Source of the DNA: Furcasterigmium furcatum
Taxonomy: Eukaryota; Ascomycota; Sordariomycetes; Glomerellales; Plectosphaerellaceae
Reading direction: 5' to 3'
Assembly (NCBI GenBank): GCA_001599815.1
Contig: BCIA01000001.1
Location: 3,600,934-3,664,933, forward strand
Length of the DNA stretch: 64,000 nucleotides
The notes under the pieces are model-generated. The model was not told the DNA's origin, searched no databases, and worked only from the letters and a program-made list of their open reading frames with translations. A program made the translations under genes and the position numbers. This document shows, piece after piece, positions 20,125 to 30,069 of this stretch. Within the stretch, counting starts at the first letter, position 1; each line of letters starts with the position of its first letter.

Positions 20125-22578
20125 TCAGATGCCAAATGCCTCTCGGACACCCTCTCCTTCGTCTGGCGTGACGACGTACTCGCACAGCTCCCGGGCCATG
20201 TCAGCCGTCGACTCATCAATGCCCGCTTCGTATACCAGGTCCTCCTCCGCAAAATGGATTCGTGACAGCGCCAGTATGTACCGCTGAGGGCCTCCATACG
20301 CGAGCGCAAGCTTGGATTGGATGTTCACCGCCTCCGCCGTGTCCGTGCCAGTCACGAGCCCGTGAAGTAAAGCAACGATTTGCTTGATCAGCCGATGCAG
20401 CCCCTCCCCGTCCTCGTCGTCGCCGTCTGGTGTGCGCTCGGGCCCCTCTCTTGTGTCTTTGCCTGTGTCCCGCTTCCCGGCCGAGAGCGGGTCGGTCATG
20501 TCGTAGAGCTCGTCCACGAGAGCACTCAGCATTGTGACCAGTCTCGGAATGGCGTGGACGTGACTCGCTATCTGCAACGCGCCGAACGGAGTTCGGGAAA
20601 AGGAAGACAGGGTCTGCAAGACGGCCAAAGCGGTGGTGTGCTTTTGGCGGGGCGTGGATGCTCCTTTGGGAAACTCTACCAGATTGGCAGTTACCCTTTC
20701 GAGTACCATCCGTGCGCCCAGTTCTGGCGCGCGATCCGCGACCAGGGGTCCAAGGGATGATGGCAGAGCGGACGTGCAGAGGAGGTCGAGCATGATCATA
20801 ATGTCGGTGAGGCGCTGTTTCGGCGTGAGGAGCATGAGCACCAGGTCCACCGGGACCATGCGCCAGAACTCAGCCTGGCGTGTTTGCACCCCGTTTTCGG
20901 TGTGATCGACGCTCGTCACACAGCCCATGGCGACGAGGTGGATGATAGAGAGGATGTAGGTTGTGTCGATCTGCTGCTGCAGTGCGTCAGCTGCTGGATT
21001 CGAGGAGAGGTCCCCATCTGCGCTTTTGTAGCGAAGATCGGCGACCTTGTAGATGGATTGTTCTGCCACAGGTAGCAATTCGTTGACGATATGAGGCGCC
21101 ACCGACTGCGTGTCAAGTTGCAGTATGAAGGCAATGAGGGTTGCCAAATCCCATATCGGCCGATAGTACTCTTCTCCCAAGCACTTGTCCCACATGACGA
21201 GGATAAGCCGAGAAAAGTCTACGAGAAGCTGCATGGGGTTATGGCGGTTTCCAAGCAGCGGAAGCTTCTGGTAGATGAAGGCCGCGAAAGAGGTCCCAGG
21301 ATCAGAGGGGAAGGCATATCGAGACAGTACATCGAAAGTAGGAGGTTCTCCATACGTGAGACCGTGGTCGAGGACAAGCGGGAGAAACTGGAGGAATACG
21401 TTAGAGAGACTACACGACGAATGCTGCTGGGAGTCTGATCGTACCTCGCATGGAAGAATGGTTGGCGCCGGCGCGGGAGCTACCAGTGTTTCTGCAGCTC
21501 CCGCAGGCTCTTCCGTGATTACACCCATATCGACCTCGTGCGTTTCGAGCGCCATGACGGGGCTGTCGGCCATGGGGCGCTTTCTCTTGTTCCTGGTGGG
21601 CGTCCGCTCGCCGAAGGGCCCTGCCACACCACCGCCATCTCTCGATTTGCCCCTGCTCTTACTGGGACTCGGGATCATGTCGAGGTCCTCAAAACCGTCG
21701 GCCATGGCCCATGTTTTGTTCCCCCTCTTGGGGGTGGTCATGACAGCCGCAGGGGCCTTGGAGGGCTGACCCGGCTCCTTTCTCTTGGCCCTGGCCGTAG
21801 CCTCCTGCATATCCCGCTGCAGGAACTCCAGCTCCGTCGTAGCATTTTTCTCTTTGGCGACAGCAGCCTCAACGAGGCGCTGATTCTTTGATTCTTGCTC
21901 GGCATTCTGTTTTCTCAGCCGGGTGACCTCGGCGGCATGATCATGCTCGGCTTTTGTCGACTTCGAGCGTATTATGGCAGCCTCGCCCTTGGCAGAGTTG
22001 AGTTCAGCCTCGAGGGCTCTGACCCTTCTCTGAAGGGCAGCCAAGATATCGTTACCGCCATCTGACGGTAGTTGTGATGCCTGGCTGGGGCCGAAACCTT
22101 GCCGAACGTGAGGGACGATGGGCCGGGCGAATTGGGTCGCACCAGGTCGGTAGAGGGGAGCGGCCTGCGATGGTGGCGCGCGTTGGGTGTAGCCAAACTT
22201 GTCTCGAGGTGGGATCGCAGCGGCGTGTCGGTAGCCTTGGGAAGCAGTGGGAAAGTCGCCCTGGTTTCTCGCCTCGGGATGGGCCTGGTGATGGTAGTTC
22301 CGCGGTACTGGTGGTTGTTTGTTGGCCACTGCAGCGACGGCCGTGGAAGCCGGGCCTGCCCCCGCACCTAGCAGGCCATTCACCACTTCGGTATCGTCGA
22401 GATCGTCATCCTCGAAGTCGAAGGTAGCATCGTGCTGAGGGGGGCCAGCTTGGGAGATCGGCGGACCTTGGGACTGGGCGAGGGTTCGTGCTTGGGTGAA
22501 CTGAATGGCATTGTTCTCCAGCTCTTGGAGGATGTTTGCATTCAATCCGTCGAGCTCGTCGTCGGAGTACTCATCCAT
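20125..22578 (-). CDS. Rad26/ATRIP-type DNA damage checkpoint protein
   Basis: Exons 22578-21445 and 21387-20125 (798 aa). The frame is also open straight through, but 21444-21388 (57 nt) starts GTACG, holds CTAAC 14 nt from its end, and ends CCTCCAG. It is therefore almost certainly an in-frame phase-0 intron. The N-terminus 'MDEYSDDELDGLNANILQEL' and 'ENNAIQFTQA' with an acidic 'DFEDDDLDDTEV' patch matches the fungal Rad26-like family (UvsD in Aspergillus, Rad26 in fission yeast, ATRIP in animals). A coiled coil at about residues 180-275 is the expected oligomerisation and ATR-binding region, and a basic stretch with 'KRGNKTWA' and 'NKRKRPM' looks like a nuclear signal. It should partner the ATR/Mec1 kinase at RPA-coated single-stranded DNA. 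Confidence 0.85.
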   Translation of the reverse strand: MDEYSDDELDGLNANILQELENNAIQFTQARTLAQSQGPPISQAGPPQHDATFDFEDDDLDDTEVVNGLLGAGAGPASTAVAAVANKQPPVPRNYHHQAHPEARNQGDFPTASQGYRHAAAIPPRDKFGYTQRAPPSQAAPLYRPGATQFARPIVPHVRQGFGPSQASQLPSDGGNDILAALQRRVRALEAELNSAKGEAAIIRSKSTKAEHDHAAEVTRLRKQNAEQESKNQRLVEAAVAKEKNATTELEFLQRDMQEATARAKRKEPGQPSKAPAAVMTTPKRGNKTWAMADGFEDLDMIPSPSKSRGKSRDGGGVAGPFGERTPTRNKRKRPMADSPVMALETHEVDMGVITEEPAGAAETLVAPAPAPTILPCEVRSDSQQHSSCSLSNVFLQFLPLVLDHGLTYGEPPTFDVLSRYAFPSDPGTSFAAFIYQKLPLLGNRHNPMQLLVDFSRLILVMWDKCLGEEYYRPIWDLATLIAFILQLDTQSVAPHIVNELLPVAEQSIYKVADLRYKSADGDLSSNPAADALQQQIDTTYILSIIHLVAMGCVTSVDHTENGVQTRQAEFWRMVPVDLVLMLLTPKQRLTDIMIMLDLLCTSALPSSLGPLVADRAPELGARMVLERVTANLVEFPKGASTPRQKHTTALAVLQTLSSFSRTPFGALQIASHVHAIPRLVTMLSALVDELYDMTDPLSAGKRDTGKDTREGPERTPDGDDEDGEGLHRLIKQIVALLHGLVTGTDTAEAVNIQSKLALAYGGPQRYILALSRIHFAEEDLVYEAGIDESTADMARELCEYVVTPDEGEGVREAFGI

Positions 22579-23702
22579 TGCCTCCGATGGGTGAGGATGC
22601 CGGACTCCGAGGCCATCGAAGGAGGGGTTGTTTGGCTGTTGGCGGGGATGCAGCGTGGGAGGATTTCGAGACTCCAGTCGAAATCGCAGGTGAACTTTCC
22701 AAACAAGGCTTATCGCTTATCGGACACGCATGGGCCATTTGGGGGATCGCGTCGCGTCGCGGTGCAAGCGGCAGTAATGACCAGTTGCCAGGCAAGCGAT
22801 GCGGGCGACGTAAGCATGGCTGGACAAGGAAGGCGGTCGGGAAATTACTTGGCCCCGGTCACTGCCCGGGCCTTCCGGAAGGCCTCCCATTTCCAGGGGG
22901 TCTCTGGTCTCATTATGTATTGTCATTCATGCGATTTTAGGGGACTGCATGGTCGCCAGGCGTCACTGAAGTTCTCGAGTTGATTTCGATGTGGTGTCTT
23001 ACTCGAACCGGAAAGCAGGCCGAACCGGAGTTCAACAGGTCTTTCGATGATGTGCTATAAATTCTGGGTACGGCTGCATTTAGGCTCGTCATGACCTCAT
23101 CATCGCCAACGCAGCGGGTGCCCATCCGTTCGGCTTGTGGCTGAGCTGACGGAAGCGGAACCCGGAATGAAGAGACAGCCCGCGCCACGTGGGTGATGCT
23201 ATCAGGAAAATACGCTGGTTTGAGCGCAATAGGGAATGATGAAGAAGGCCGTGGAAGATATCAATGTCCGGTCGATCCGTTTCATCGAAGATGGGAGCTT
23301 TCAGGAGGTATCTCACGTGCTTGTTGAGTGGTGGCGGTACTGACCTGATCCCAAGAAAGTCCCAGGCTCCACCTCGGTGCGCTGTGGCTGGTACCGCCTG
23401 GTTCTCAAAGAGGGTTAGCTGCCTGCAAAACCACGCTGATTTCCTGTCTCTCCTCTGATATTTCCTCACGACTGCAACTACCATTTCCATCCGTCATCGC
23501 GACCTGCCTGCTCCCTCTCTTGCTCCCAAGTGTCGTGCCAAGGCTGTCGGGCTTTTCCTGCGATCCCAGCCAATCCAGTCCGGGCAATCGTCGCGCCCCG
23601 CCCAGATCTCAGCCCGCTTTTCCGCCAACAAAACTACAGCTGTCTCGCTCCCCTTCGTCAGCTGCTAATTTCAGATTCACTCCTTATTTTGCAGGCCCCA
23701 AG
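22579..23702. other. Divergent intergenic region, 1.1 kb
   Basis: Promoters of the reverse Rad26-like gene and the forward CDP-diacylglycerol synthase gene. The final 200 bp are C/T-rich leader. Small open frames here lack any recognisable protein features. Confidence 0.5.
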
Positions 23703-25186
23703 ATGGGCAAGAAACACGTCAAGCGCGACGACAAGGTCGTCGCCTCCCAGGGACAGGCAGACAACCACGAGACGTCACAGTCGCACGGCGATTCACCAAG
23801 CAAGATGGCGCGACAGTCGCCGCCGCCGAGCCCCGAGCAGGAGAAGCGCGCCGCGTACGAGAAGAAGAAGGCCAACTTCCTCACGCGGACATTCTGGTCC
23901 TTCATCATGTTCGCCGGCTTCTTCGCCGCCCTCTTCATGGGCCACATCTACATCCTCTGCGTCATCACGTGCATCCAGGTCATCTCGTTCAAGGAGGTCA
24001 TCGCCATCGCAAGCGTGCCGAGTAGGGTCCGGCAGCTGAGGCCCTCCAAGAGTCTGAACTGGTACTGGCTGGCCACGACCATGTATTACCTCTACGGCGA
24101 ATCCGTCATCTACTACTTCAAGCACATCGTTCTCGTGGACAAGGTCCTGCTGCCGCTGGCGACTCATCACCGCTTCATCAGCTTCCTCCTGTACATCTTT
24201 GGTATGCGCCCGATCGCTCTCATCGTTGGATCTCAAAATCAGACACCTGGGCACTCATGCTGACCACACCCCCAGGCTTCATCTTCTTCGTCACCACCCT
24301 GGAGGCCGGCCACTACCGCTTCCAGTTCACTCAGTTCGCCTGGACTCACATGGCGCTGTACCTCATCGTCGTGCAAGCTCATTTCGTCATGAACAACATC
24401 TTCGAGGGCATGATCTGGTTCTTCCTGCCCGCCGCCCTCGTCATCACCAACGACATCTGGGCTTACATCGTCGGCATGACCGTCGGACGCACGCAGCTCA
24501 TCAAACTCTCCCCCAAGAAGACGGTGGAGGGGTTCGTCGGCGCCTGGATCATGACAGTCGTCTTCGGCTTCGGCCTGACGCATGTCCTGATGAAGTCGCG
24601 ATACTTCATCTGCCCGGTCACCGACCTCGGCGCAACCATCTTCACCGGTCTGGAGTGCAGGCCGAACCCCGTCTTCCTGCCGACGCTGTACGAGCTCCCC
24701 CAGTTCTTCTTCCTGCCTCACGGAACGACCTTCTCCTTCACCATGGCGCCCATGCAGTTCCACACTCTCGTCTTCGCGACCTTCGCATCTCTCATTGCGC
24801 CCTTCGGCGGTTTCTTTGCTTCGGGCCTGAAGCGCACCTTCAAGATCAAGGACTTTGGCGACTCGATCCCCGGCCATGGTGGAATGACGGACCGCATGGA
24901 CTGCCAGTTCATCATGGGCTTCTTCACCTTCGTCTACTACCACACCTTCATCGCCATCAGCAAGGAGGTCACTCTGGGCGAGGTTATGGAGATCGCCATC
25001 AACGGCCTGACGCTGGAAGAGCAGGCCGAGCTGATCAAGGGCATGGGACGCTACCTCGCGAACCAGGGCCTCCTCGATGCCACTGTGGTGAGTGCACATT
25101 TCTCAAGGCCCCCGCGTGACCGTTACTGACAAATCGACCAGCTCTCCCGCTGCATCGACAGCGCACTGCTCCCTTCGTCGTCGTAG
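23703..25186 (+). CDS. CDS1: Phosphatidate cytidylyltransferase (CDP-diacylglycerol synthase)
   Basis: Exons 23703-24201, 24276-25087 and 25142-25186 (451 aa, close to the yeast enzyme's 457). It converts phosphatidic acid and CTP to CDP-diacylglycerol in the ER membrane, the branch point to phosphatidylinositol, phosphatidylserine and cardiolipin. The family signature is intact near residue 370: 'LKRTFKIKDFGDSIPGHGG' followed by 'MTDRMD'. A charged cytosolic N-terminus of about 60 residues with a KKKANFLTRTFW stop-transfer region precedes about seven to eight hydrophobic segments. The last exon adds only 15 codons (LSRCIDSALLPSSS); its acceptor follows ATCGACCAG and makes a better-conserved tail than read-through of the intron. 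Start at 23703 follows the sequence AAGATGGGC. Confidence 0.95.
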
Positions 25187-25883
25187 TGGGCGGATGAAGG
25201 CGTCTGTCTGGGGACGGGCAAAGTTGATGATCTTCTCACATCCATCAGGCCACAACCCCGGCTGGCCTTTCTGAATCAGCAGCGACGGGGAGGATAACGA
25301 GCAAAGGGGGAAAAGCGACTTGTGCATTCTATCTTTAATATCCATGGCCCTGCTTGCAAGAGGCAGCGTGGGCTCAACTCTCCATTCGGCATTCGGCAAA
25401 GCGTCTCACCATTGGCTGTAATCGGGTAAAAGGCAAGCGAAGCGTTGGTGGCTGGCGGGACGTTGAGTCCCGACCGTTGTATCATATCGGGTTGGGCGCT
25501 CCAATACATGAATCTCTCTCTGCGAGTGGTTTTCAGAATTGGTTCGACTCACGGCTTAGTCGGAGGCAGGGCAGGTTGACTCTAATGACTCTCTTTTTTC
25601 ACCGCACGGATCCTTGATCCTTGATTCTGGAGCACGCGTCGGTGGAGAACCTCTTCACCGGGTCTGACGGCAGTTGGATTTGTGGCGTCTCGACACTCAT
25701 GCATCCATCGTAACTCGGATAAATGGCAGGCCGGACAAGGCTCACAGCTGAACGGCCACGGCTTGGCACCTGATACTTGAGCATCTGCTCATCCCAAGAC
25801 AGCTCACCTGAACCCACGGCATTTCTCTCATCACTGCAACGCTCTCGACTGTCCAGGTGTCCTGGATATTTTCGAACTCCAGC
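25187..25883. other. Intergenic
   Basis: About 700 bp between two forward genes. Nothing recognisable beyond promoter and terminator space. Confidence 0.5.
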
Positions 25884-26741
25884 ATGGAACCGCAATCAGC
25901 CACGCCCGACGCTGCATCGCAGCCCACCATCTCCTCCATCTCCCTCAACGACGCAAATGCGACCACGATCGTCCTCCTTCACGGCGCCGGCTCGTGCGGC
26001 CTCGAATACGCGCACGTCATCCCTCACCTCAAAGACTACCACCTCCTCATCCCAGATCTCCCCGGCCACTCCTCATCGCGCGCCATCAAGCCCGCCACAA
26101 TCGACAACGCCGCCGAGCATGTCGCCGCCCTGATCCGCTCTCAAGCCCACGGCGGCAAGGCCCACGTCGTCGGCCTGTCCATGGGGGGCTTCATCGCGCA
26201 GCGCCTCGCGCTCGAGTCGCCGTCCCTCGTTCTTTCACTATTCGTCACGGGCGCGTCGCCGTTCAGTGGTTGGACCCGGTGGATGGCCGAGCGACCGGCC
26301 CTGATCAACGCCACGATGGGGTTCATGATCTTCTGCCTGCCGAACGCCGTGTACTGGTGGGCCGCGAGCGCGGCAGGGCTCAAGCGGCACGAGGAGCTGT
26401 TGGAGGAGATGAGAGCGAATTGGTCCCGGGAGACGACAGCAGAGGTGTACGGCTCCATCGTGCCGTTTGAGATGGGGGATGTAGAGCGGCTGAGGGTGCG
26501 GACTCTCGCTGTCGCCGGCGGGAAGCAGGACGACGTCACCTCGATCGGCGAGATGGGGAAGAGATTGAAGGCGCGGACGGGGCCGGAGGGTGAGGGGAGG
26601 TGGCCCGATGACGGATCTGGGGCTGTCGTCGTGAGAGACGCGGTGCACGCTTGGGACTTGCAATTCCCAGACCTCTTCGCGGAGGGCGTCTTGGCCTGGA
26701 TTCGGGGCGAACGGCTGCCCGTCGGCTACGAACGGCTGTGA
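25884..26741 (+). CDS. Alpha/beta hydrolase
   Basis: Single exon, 285 aa from the first ATG (25884); the frame is open upstream but without another ATG nearby. The fold signatures are 'IVLLHGAGSCGLEY' (oxyanion-hole HG, residue about 33), 'LLIPDLPGHSSS', and the nucleophile elbow 'VVGLSMGGF' with Ser99. A late 'GGKQDDV' acid region and 'VVRDAVHAWDLQFPDLFA' supply a plausible catalytic Asp and His. It most resembles soluble esterase/epoxide-hydrolase-like proteins of the AB_hydrolase_1/6 type. Substrate unknown. There is no signal peptide, so it is probably cytosolic. Confidence 0.82.
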   Translation: MEPQSATPDAASQPTISSISLNDANATTIVLLHGAGSCGLEYAHVIPHLKDYHLLIPDLPGHSSSRAIKPATIDNAAEHVAALIRSQAHGGKAHVVGLSMGGFIAQRLALESPSLVLSLFVTGASPFSGWTRWMAERPALINATMGFMIFCLPNAVYWWAASAAGLKRHEELLEEMRANWSRETTAEVYGSIVPFEMGDVERLRVRTLAVAGGKQDDVTSIGEMGKRLKARTGPEGEGRWPDDGSGAVVVRDAVHAWDLQFPDLFAEGVLAWIRGERLPVGYERL

Positions 26742-27130
26742 AAGCGGGAGACGGATCACGAATAGGGCTTCAGGCGATGCTCAATTCGATGGGCAGACAT
26801 TGTTCTCATATTTGAATCATCAACCACTCTCCACCTTCGCCGGTAAGATGGTGCCAACTTCTTCACCACTCAAGGGGTTCGCTGCAAGGATGGCCGCGCA
26901 CCTCAGAAGGCCCAAGTCGACTCGACTTCAGGTCGAGCCTTAGATAATTGAGATTAGCTCTCTCTCACCTTCAGAAAATTGAGATAGCCTCTTGTTGAAC
27001 TGCAGGTAATTCCAAACACAGCCTATCTAGACGGGTAATGCAACTGAACCAGCCATGTGCTTTGCGACCCTCGTGCCATGCCACTCCATCAACGCTTCAG
27101 AACCCAAACACGAGATCTCATCTTCACCCT
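26742..27130. other. Intergenic with repeat element copy
   Basis: Convergent 3' flanks of the hydrolase and the M15-like gene. It contains copy 1 of the 31-bp tandem-repeat element at about 26920-27014, and its flanks (to about 27100) also match the copy near 50.9 kb. Confidence 0.5.
26920..27014 (+). repeat. 31-bp tandem-repeat element, copy 1 (about two units)
   Basis: Units of exactly 31 bp at 26942-26972 and 26973-27003, each starting AGAWAATTGAGAT, preceded by CAGGTCGAGCCTT and followed by AGGTAATTCC. The same unit and flanks recur at 46543-46666 (inverted) and 50873-50965 (same orientation). Confidence 0.75.
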
Positions 27131-27980
27131 TTACCCATTGAAGCTGGCGTGAACGTGATCCCTGGCTCGGTTAGCTTCTCCCACTTCTCAGAGGATGCGA
27201 ATCATGTGAACTCACCAGTGGTTCTGGGTGATGTCGCCCCGGTCCTCCATGGCCCTCCACTGCGTCCAGGGGCGGACGGAATCCTGCGAAGGGTTCCAGA
27301 TGCGCTGGCCCCAAATGACATACTTCAGGTTTAGGCTGGCCCTGTTGTTCATGATCCATTCGGCCATCTGAATGCCCGCCATGGTAGCGGCACCGCCAGA
27401 ATCGCCGTTCATGTAGTCGATGGCGAGACCGCAGCAGTGGTCGCCACCGGAGCCGCCACACTGGCAGTCGCGGATGCAGAAGTACTGCCGGGTGAAGCCA
27501 GGGAACTGAGCATTGACGGACCTCGCGCCATCGATGGCCACCTGCCTGCAGGAGCTCGAGGGCGGCAGGGCAGCGTTGGGGTATCCGCCGAAGCCATTCG
27601 CGTTGGAGGAGCAGCACTGCATGGCCGAGGGGCCGGGGCACTGGCCAGCAACACTGCTGCCGGCGCAGTCGGAGACCCAGCGGCAGTTCCCGCTGGCTCC
27701 GTTGTTGCAGGATGGCTTCGTGCAACATTTGACATTCGCGGGGTCACTGGGACAGGCGCCGTCGATGGTGCTGCCGCCGGCGGATGCGCAGTTGGCGGTT
27801 GTGACGCAGACGCCTGTAAGGGTGTTAGACATTGGCAGAGACTTGGACATAGGGTCTTGGATGAGCATCATGAGTCTGTAACAACTTACCAGCGACACCA
27901 TTAGCCCCGAGGCATGGCTCATTCACGGCGGCCAAGGCCGCGGCACTGAACAGAAAGGCAACGAAGGCTTGATAATGCAT
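27131..27980 (-). CDS. Secreted cysteine-rich M15/VanY-like (VldE-type) zinc peptidase
   Basis: Exons 27980-27890, 27813-27216 and 27161-27131 (239 aa). Exon 1 encodes a signal peptide (MHYQAFVAFLFSAAALAAV). Two short Cys-rich blocks follow (VCVTTANC...CCTKPSC and CRWVSDC...MQCC), resembling lysozyme-associated fungal modules. The catalytic domain shows 'DHCCGLAIDY', which matches the HxxGxAxD zinc motif of M15 peptidases. The tiny third exon completes 'HWDHVHASFNG', the DHVH second zinc motif. Without that 10-residue exon the active site would be missing, which supports the splice model. The domain is the ARB_07466-like secreted protein type. Bacterial relatives cut or trim peptidoglycan peptides, so an antibacterial or bacterial-debris-degrading role is plausible but inferred. 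A TATA box lies 88 bp upstream. Confidence 0.82.
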
Positions 27981-29223
27981 GGTGCTAGTAGTGACAACAG
28001 AACTGCAACTTATTTTGTGAGTTGAGGGGACAACTGCCAACTCCCAGACCCTGCCATTGTGTACTCTCTTTTATACCTACCTGAAGCATCCAGGATCGTC
28101 GCCGGCAACAGATACAGAGTACAACGCCCTGCAGCCATAGCGTCAGACTACGGCATCAGTTGGTGGTTAGTCTGCCTTGAGCTGCTGTAGCGTGTTGCGA
28201 TCGTCGCTCAGAGGGCATGAGAATTGTCGCTGCTCCCACGGGATCGTGCTAAGTGCGCCCCAAGACCCCAGATCGGCAGTTGCTGAAGTTCCGCTGCAGA
28301 AAATCAGCCGTACCTGGCTCAGCTAACGTCATGCCGTGCCGATCATGGGGTCAATCTGTGAAGCGTCAGAAGCAAATCGCGACTGCGAGTGCTACATAAG
28401 ACGGCTCGGAACTGTCCGCGGTGCGCCTGATTGACCACGGCCAGTTCAACTTGCGGCATCACTCTCAGCGTCTGATAGGCGGCTTGGGGAGTGCCATGAG
28501 CCGATCATTTTCCCGCTGGTATTGACGGGCATTCAAGTGGCGTTCGGGGACCACCCAAATGCCGGGCAAGGGTTGAGTCGCTGAGGATGGCTTGCCCAGG
28601 GACTGGATCAAGGCACATGAACTTGACGTTGATGCAAATCTTGCTGCAAGATATGCCAGCTCGAAGACGGTACTAACTTACCTTGGAAGCTCGTTGTCGT
28701 TGCCAAGCCACACCTCGCCCTTGTGGTGACGATCACTTGGAGACTTGAACGCCGAGCGGCATCGTCATCCAAGGAGACTGATTGGATAGTCATGACAGAC
28801 CTGGAGGTACCCCGGAAACTATTCCGCCATGTTGTCTAGCTAATCGAAGAGCTATTTTCTGGAATCGAAAGGACAAATGTTGGGTTAACGCAAACATCAT
28901 CGTGAGGGGAATTCATGACACCAGCAGGGAACTGTTATGCATCTCTGACCTGTCGCTGCAGTGGTTCGTCGGGACCAGTCATGTCTGCTCGCGCCAACTT
29001 CTCTTTCGGGCGATACGCGTACGAGCGTTGATACTGCAGGCGGAGTCCCTTAATAATCCTTGCATCGTGAGGCTATTTCACGATGTAAGTACGACACCTT
29101 GCCGCGGTAAAGACAGCCGCTCAAAATCTACATAAATATACCTCATCCGATATGAATTACGGTTTCCTGGGACCCTGCTTCTACGTTAGGGAAAAGATTG
29201 AACGGAACCGACTTCTCGCTACA
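27981..29223. other. Divergent intergenic region, 1.2 kb
   Basis: Holds promoters of the reverse M15-like gene and the forward tandem SnoaL-like gene. No other gene or repeat recognised. Confidence 0.5.
28068..28075 (-). promoter_or_regulatory. TATA box of secreted M15-like gene
   Basis: TATAAAAG on the reverse strand, 88 bp before the ATG at 27980. It is a good consensus match at a usual fungal distance. Confidence 0.5.
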
Positions 29224-30069
29224 ATGTCTTCTCGGGAGCAGCTTCAGCAAGCCTACGGCGACTGGATCAAGGCTCTAAATGATCGAAACCTCGACGCCAT
29301 CGCCAGCCTGGTCGCCAGCACGGTCATTGATGAGGAGCAGGAAACCAGCAGGGATCAGTATGTTCAACGAGTCGCCGACATTCTCGAGAGCTCTGCAGTC
29401 GACAAGATAGAGATCGACTTTCTCACCATCGATACTGGTGCCCGCGCCATTGCGGCCCGACTCGTCCACCGCAGCACCTTGAACAAGCCATACCTCGGCG
29501 TCCCGGTCACCGGAAAGCGCGTCGAGTGGTTGGAGTATCCGATCACCTGGTTCGACACCGATGGAAAGATCGCCAATGTGAAGAATCTCATCGATATCGA
29601 GGCCCTTCGCGCTGGAAAAGCCGAGGCCCCGCGCACACCCGACCTGCAGTATGGACCGCCTCCGCCGGGCTTTGACATTCCAACCATGTACCACAGCTAC
29701 ATAGACTCCATCAACGCGCAAACCACAAAGGAGAGTCTTCCGAACCTCGTCCTCCCCGTCGTGACGCACAACCTGCAAGTGTCCACCATTGACGGGTACC
29801 GGGCCTTCATCGACGACAGCTTCGTCAAGGTGGAAGGCTTTAAGCTTACGCTCACACATCTCCTCACGGACGAGGTGTCTCAGCAAGTTGCGTCGAGGAT
29901 TGAGCTGAGTGGGAAACCCATTGAGAAGTTCATGGGGAGCGAACCGACGGGAAGAGCGATGCGGTTCCCGGAGCATGCGTATTACAAGCTGGATGGGGGG
30001 AAGATCGCATACGTGTGGGCAATGCGTGACCTGGAAACGTACAAGAAGTCCCTCGCAGGAGAGGAGTAG
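29224..30069 (+). CDS. Tandem SnoaL-like (NTF2 fold) protein
   Basis: 281 aa from ATG 29224. An in-frame ATG at 29152 would add 24 residues (MNYGFLGPCFYVREKI...) without domain similarity, so I prefer 29224. Domain 1 (residues about 1-130) and domain 2 (about 155-280) each have the SnoaL pattern: 'LQQAYGDWIKALNDRNLDAI', 'YLGVPVTGKRVEWLEYPITW...DGKI' and later 'YHSYIDSINAQT', 'HAYYKLDGGKIAYVWAMRDLETYK'. The duplicated polyketide-cyclase-like fold occurs in many ascomycetes with unknown substrate. No secretion signal and no cluster partner is seen. Confidence 0.7.
   Translation: MSSREQLQQAYGDWIKALNDRNLDAIASLVASTVIDEEQETSRDQYVQRVADILESSAVDKIEIDFLTIDTGARAIAARLVHRSTLNKPYLGVPVTGKRVEWLEYPITWFDTDGKIANVKNLIDIEALRAGKAEAPRTPDLQYGPPPPGFDIPTMYHSYIDSINAQTTKESLPNLVLPVVTHNLQVSTIDGYRAFIDDSFVKVEGFKLTLTHLLTDEVSQQVASRIELSGKPIEKFMGSEPTGRAMRFPEHAYYKLDGGKIAYVWAMRDLETYKKSLAGEE

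Noticed and set aside
19725..20171. Forward open frame of 148 codons
   Set aside because: It runs into the 3' end of the Rad26-like gene, has no recognisable feature and an atypical composition.
24239..25099. Reverse open frame (286 codons) opposite CDP-diacylglycerol synthase
   Set aside because: It is rich in D, E, G and H as expected for the antisense of a membrane protein; the sense strand has the full enzyme signature.
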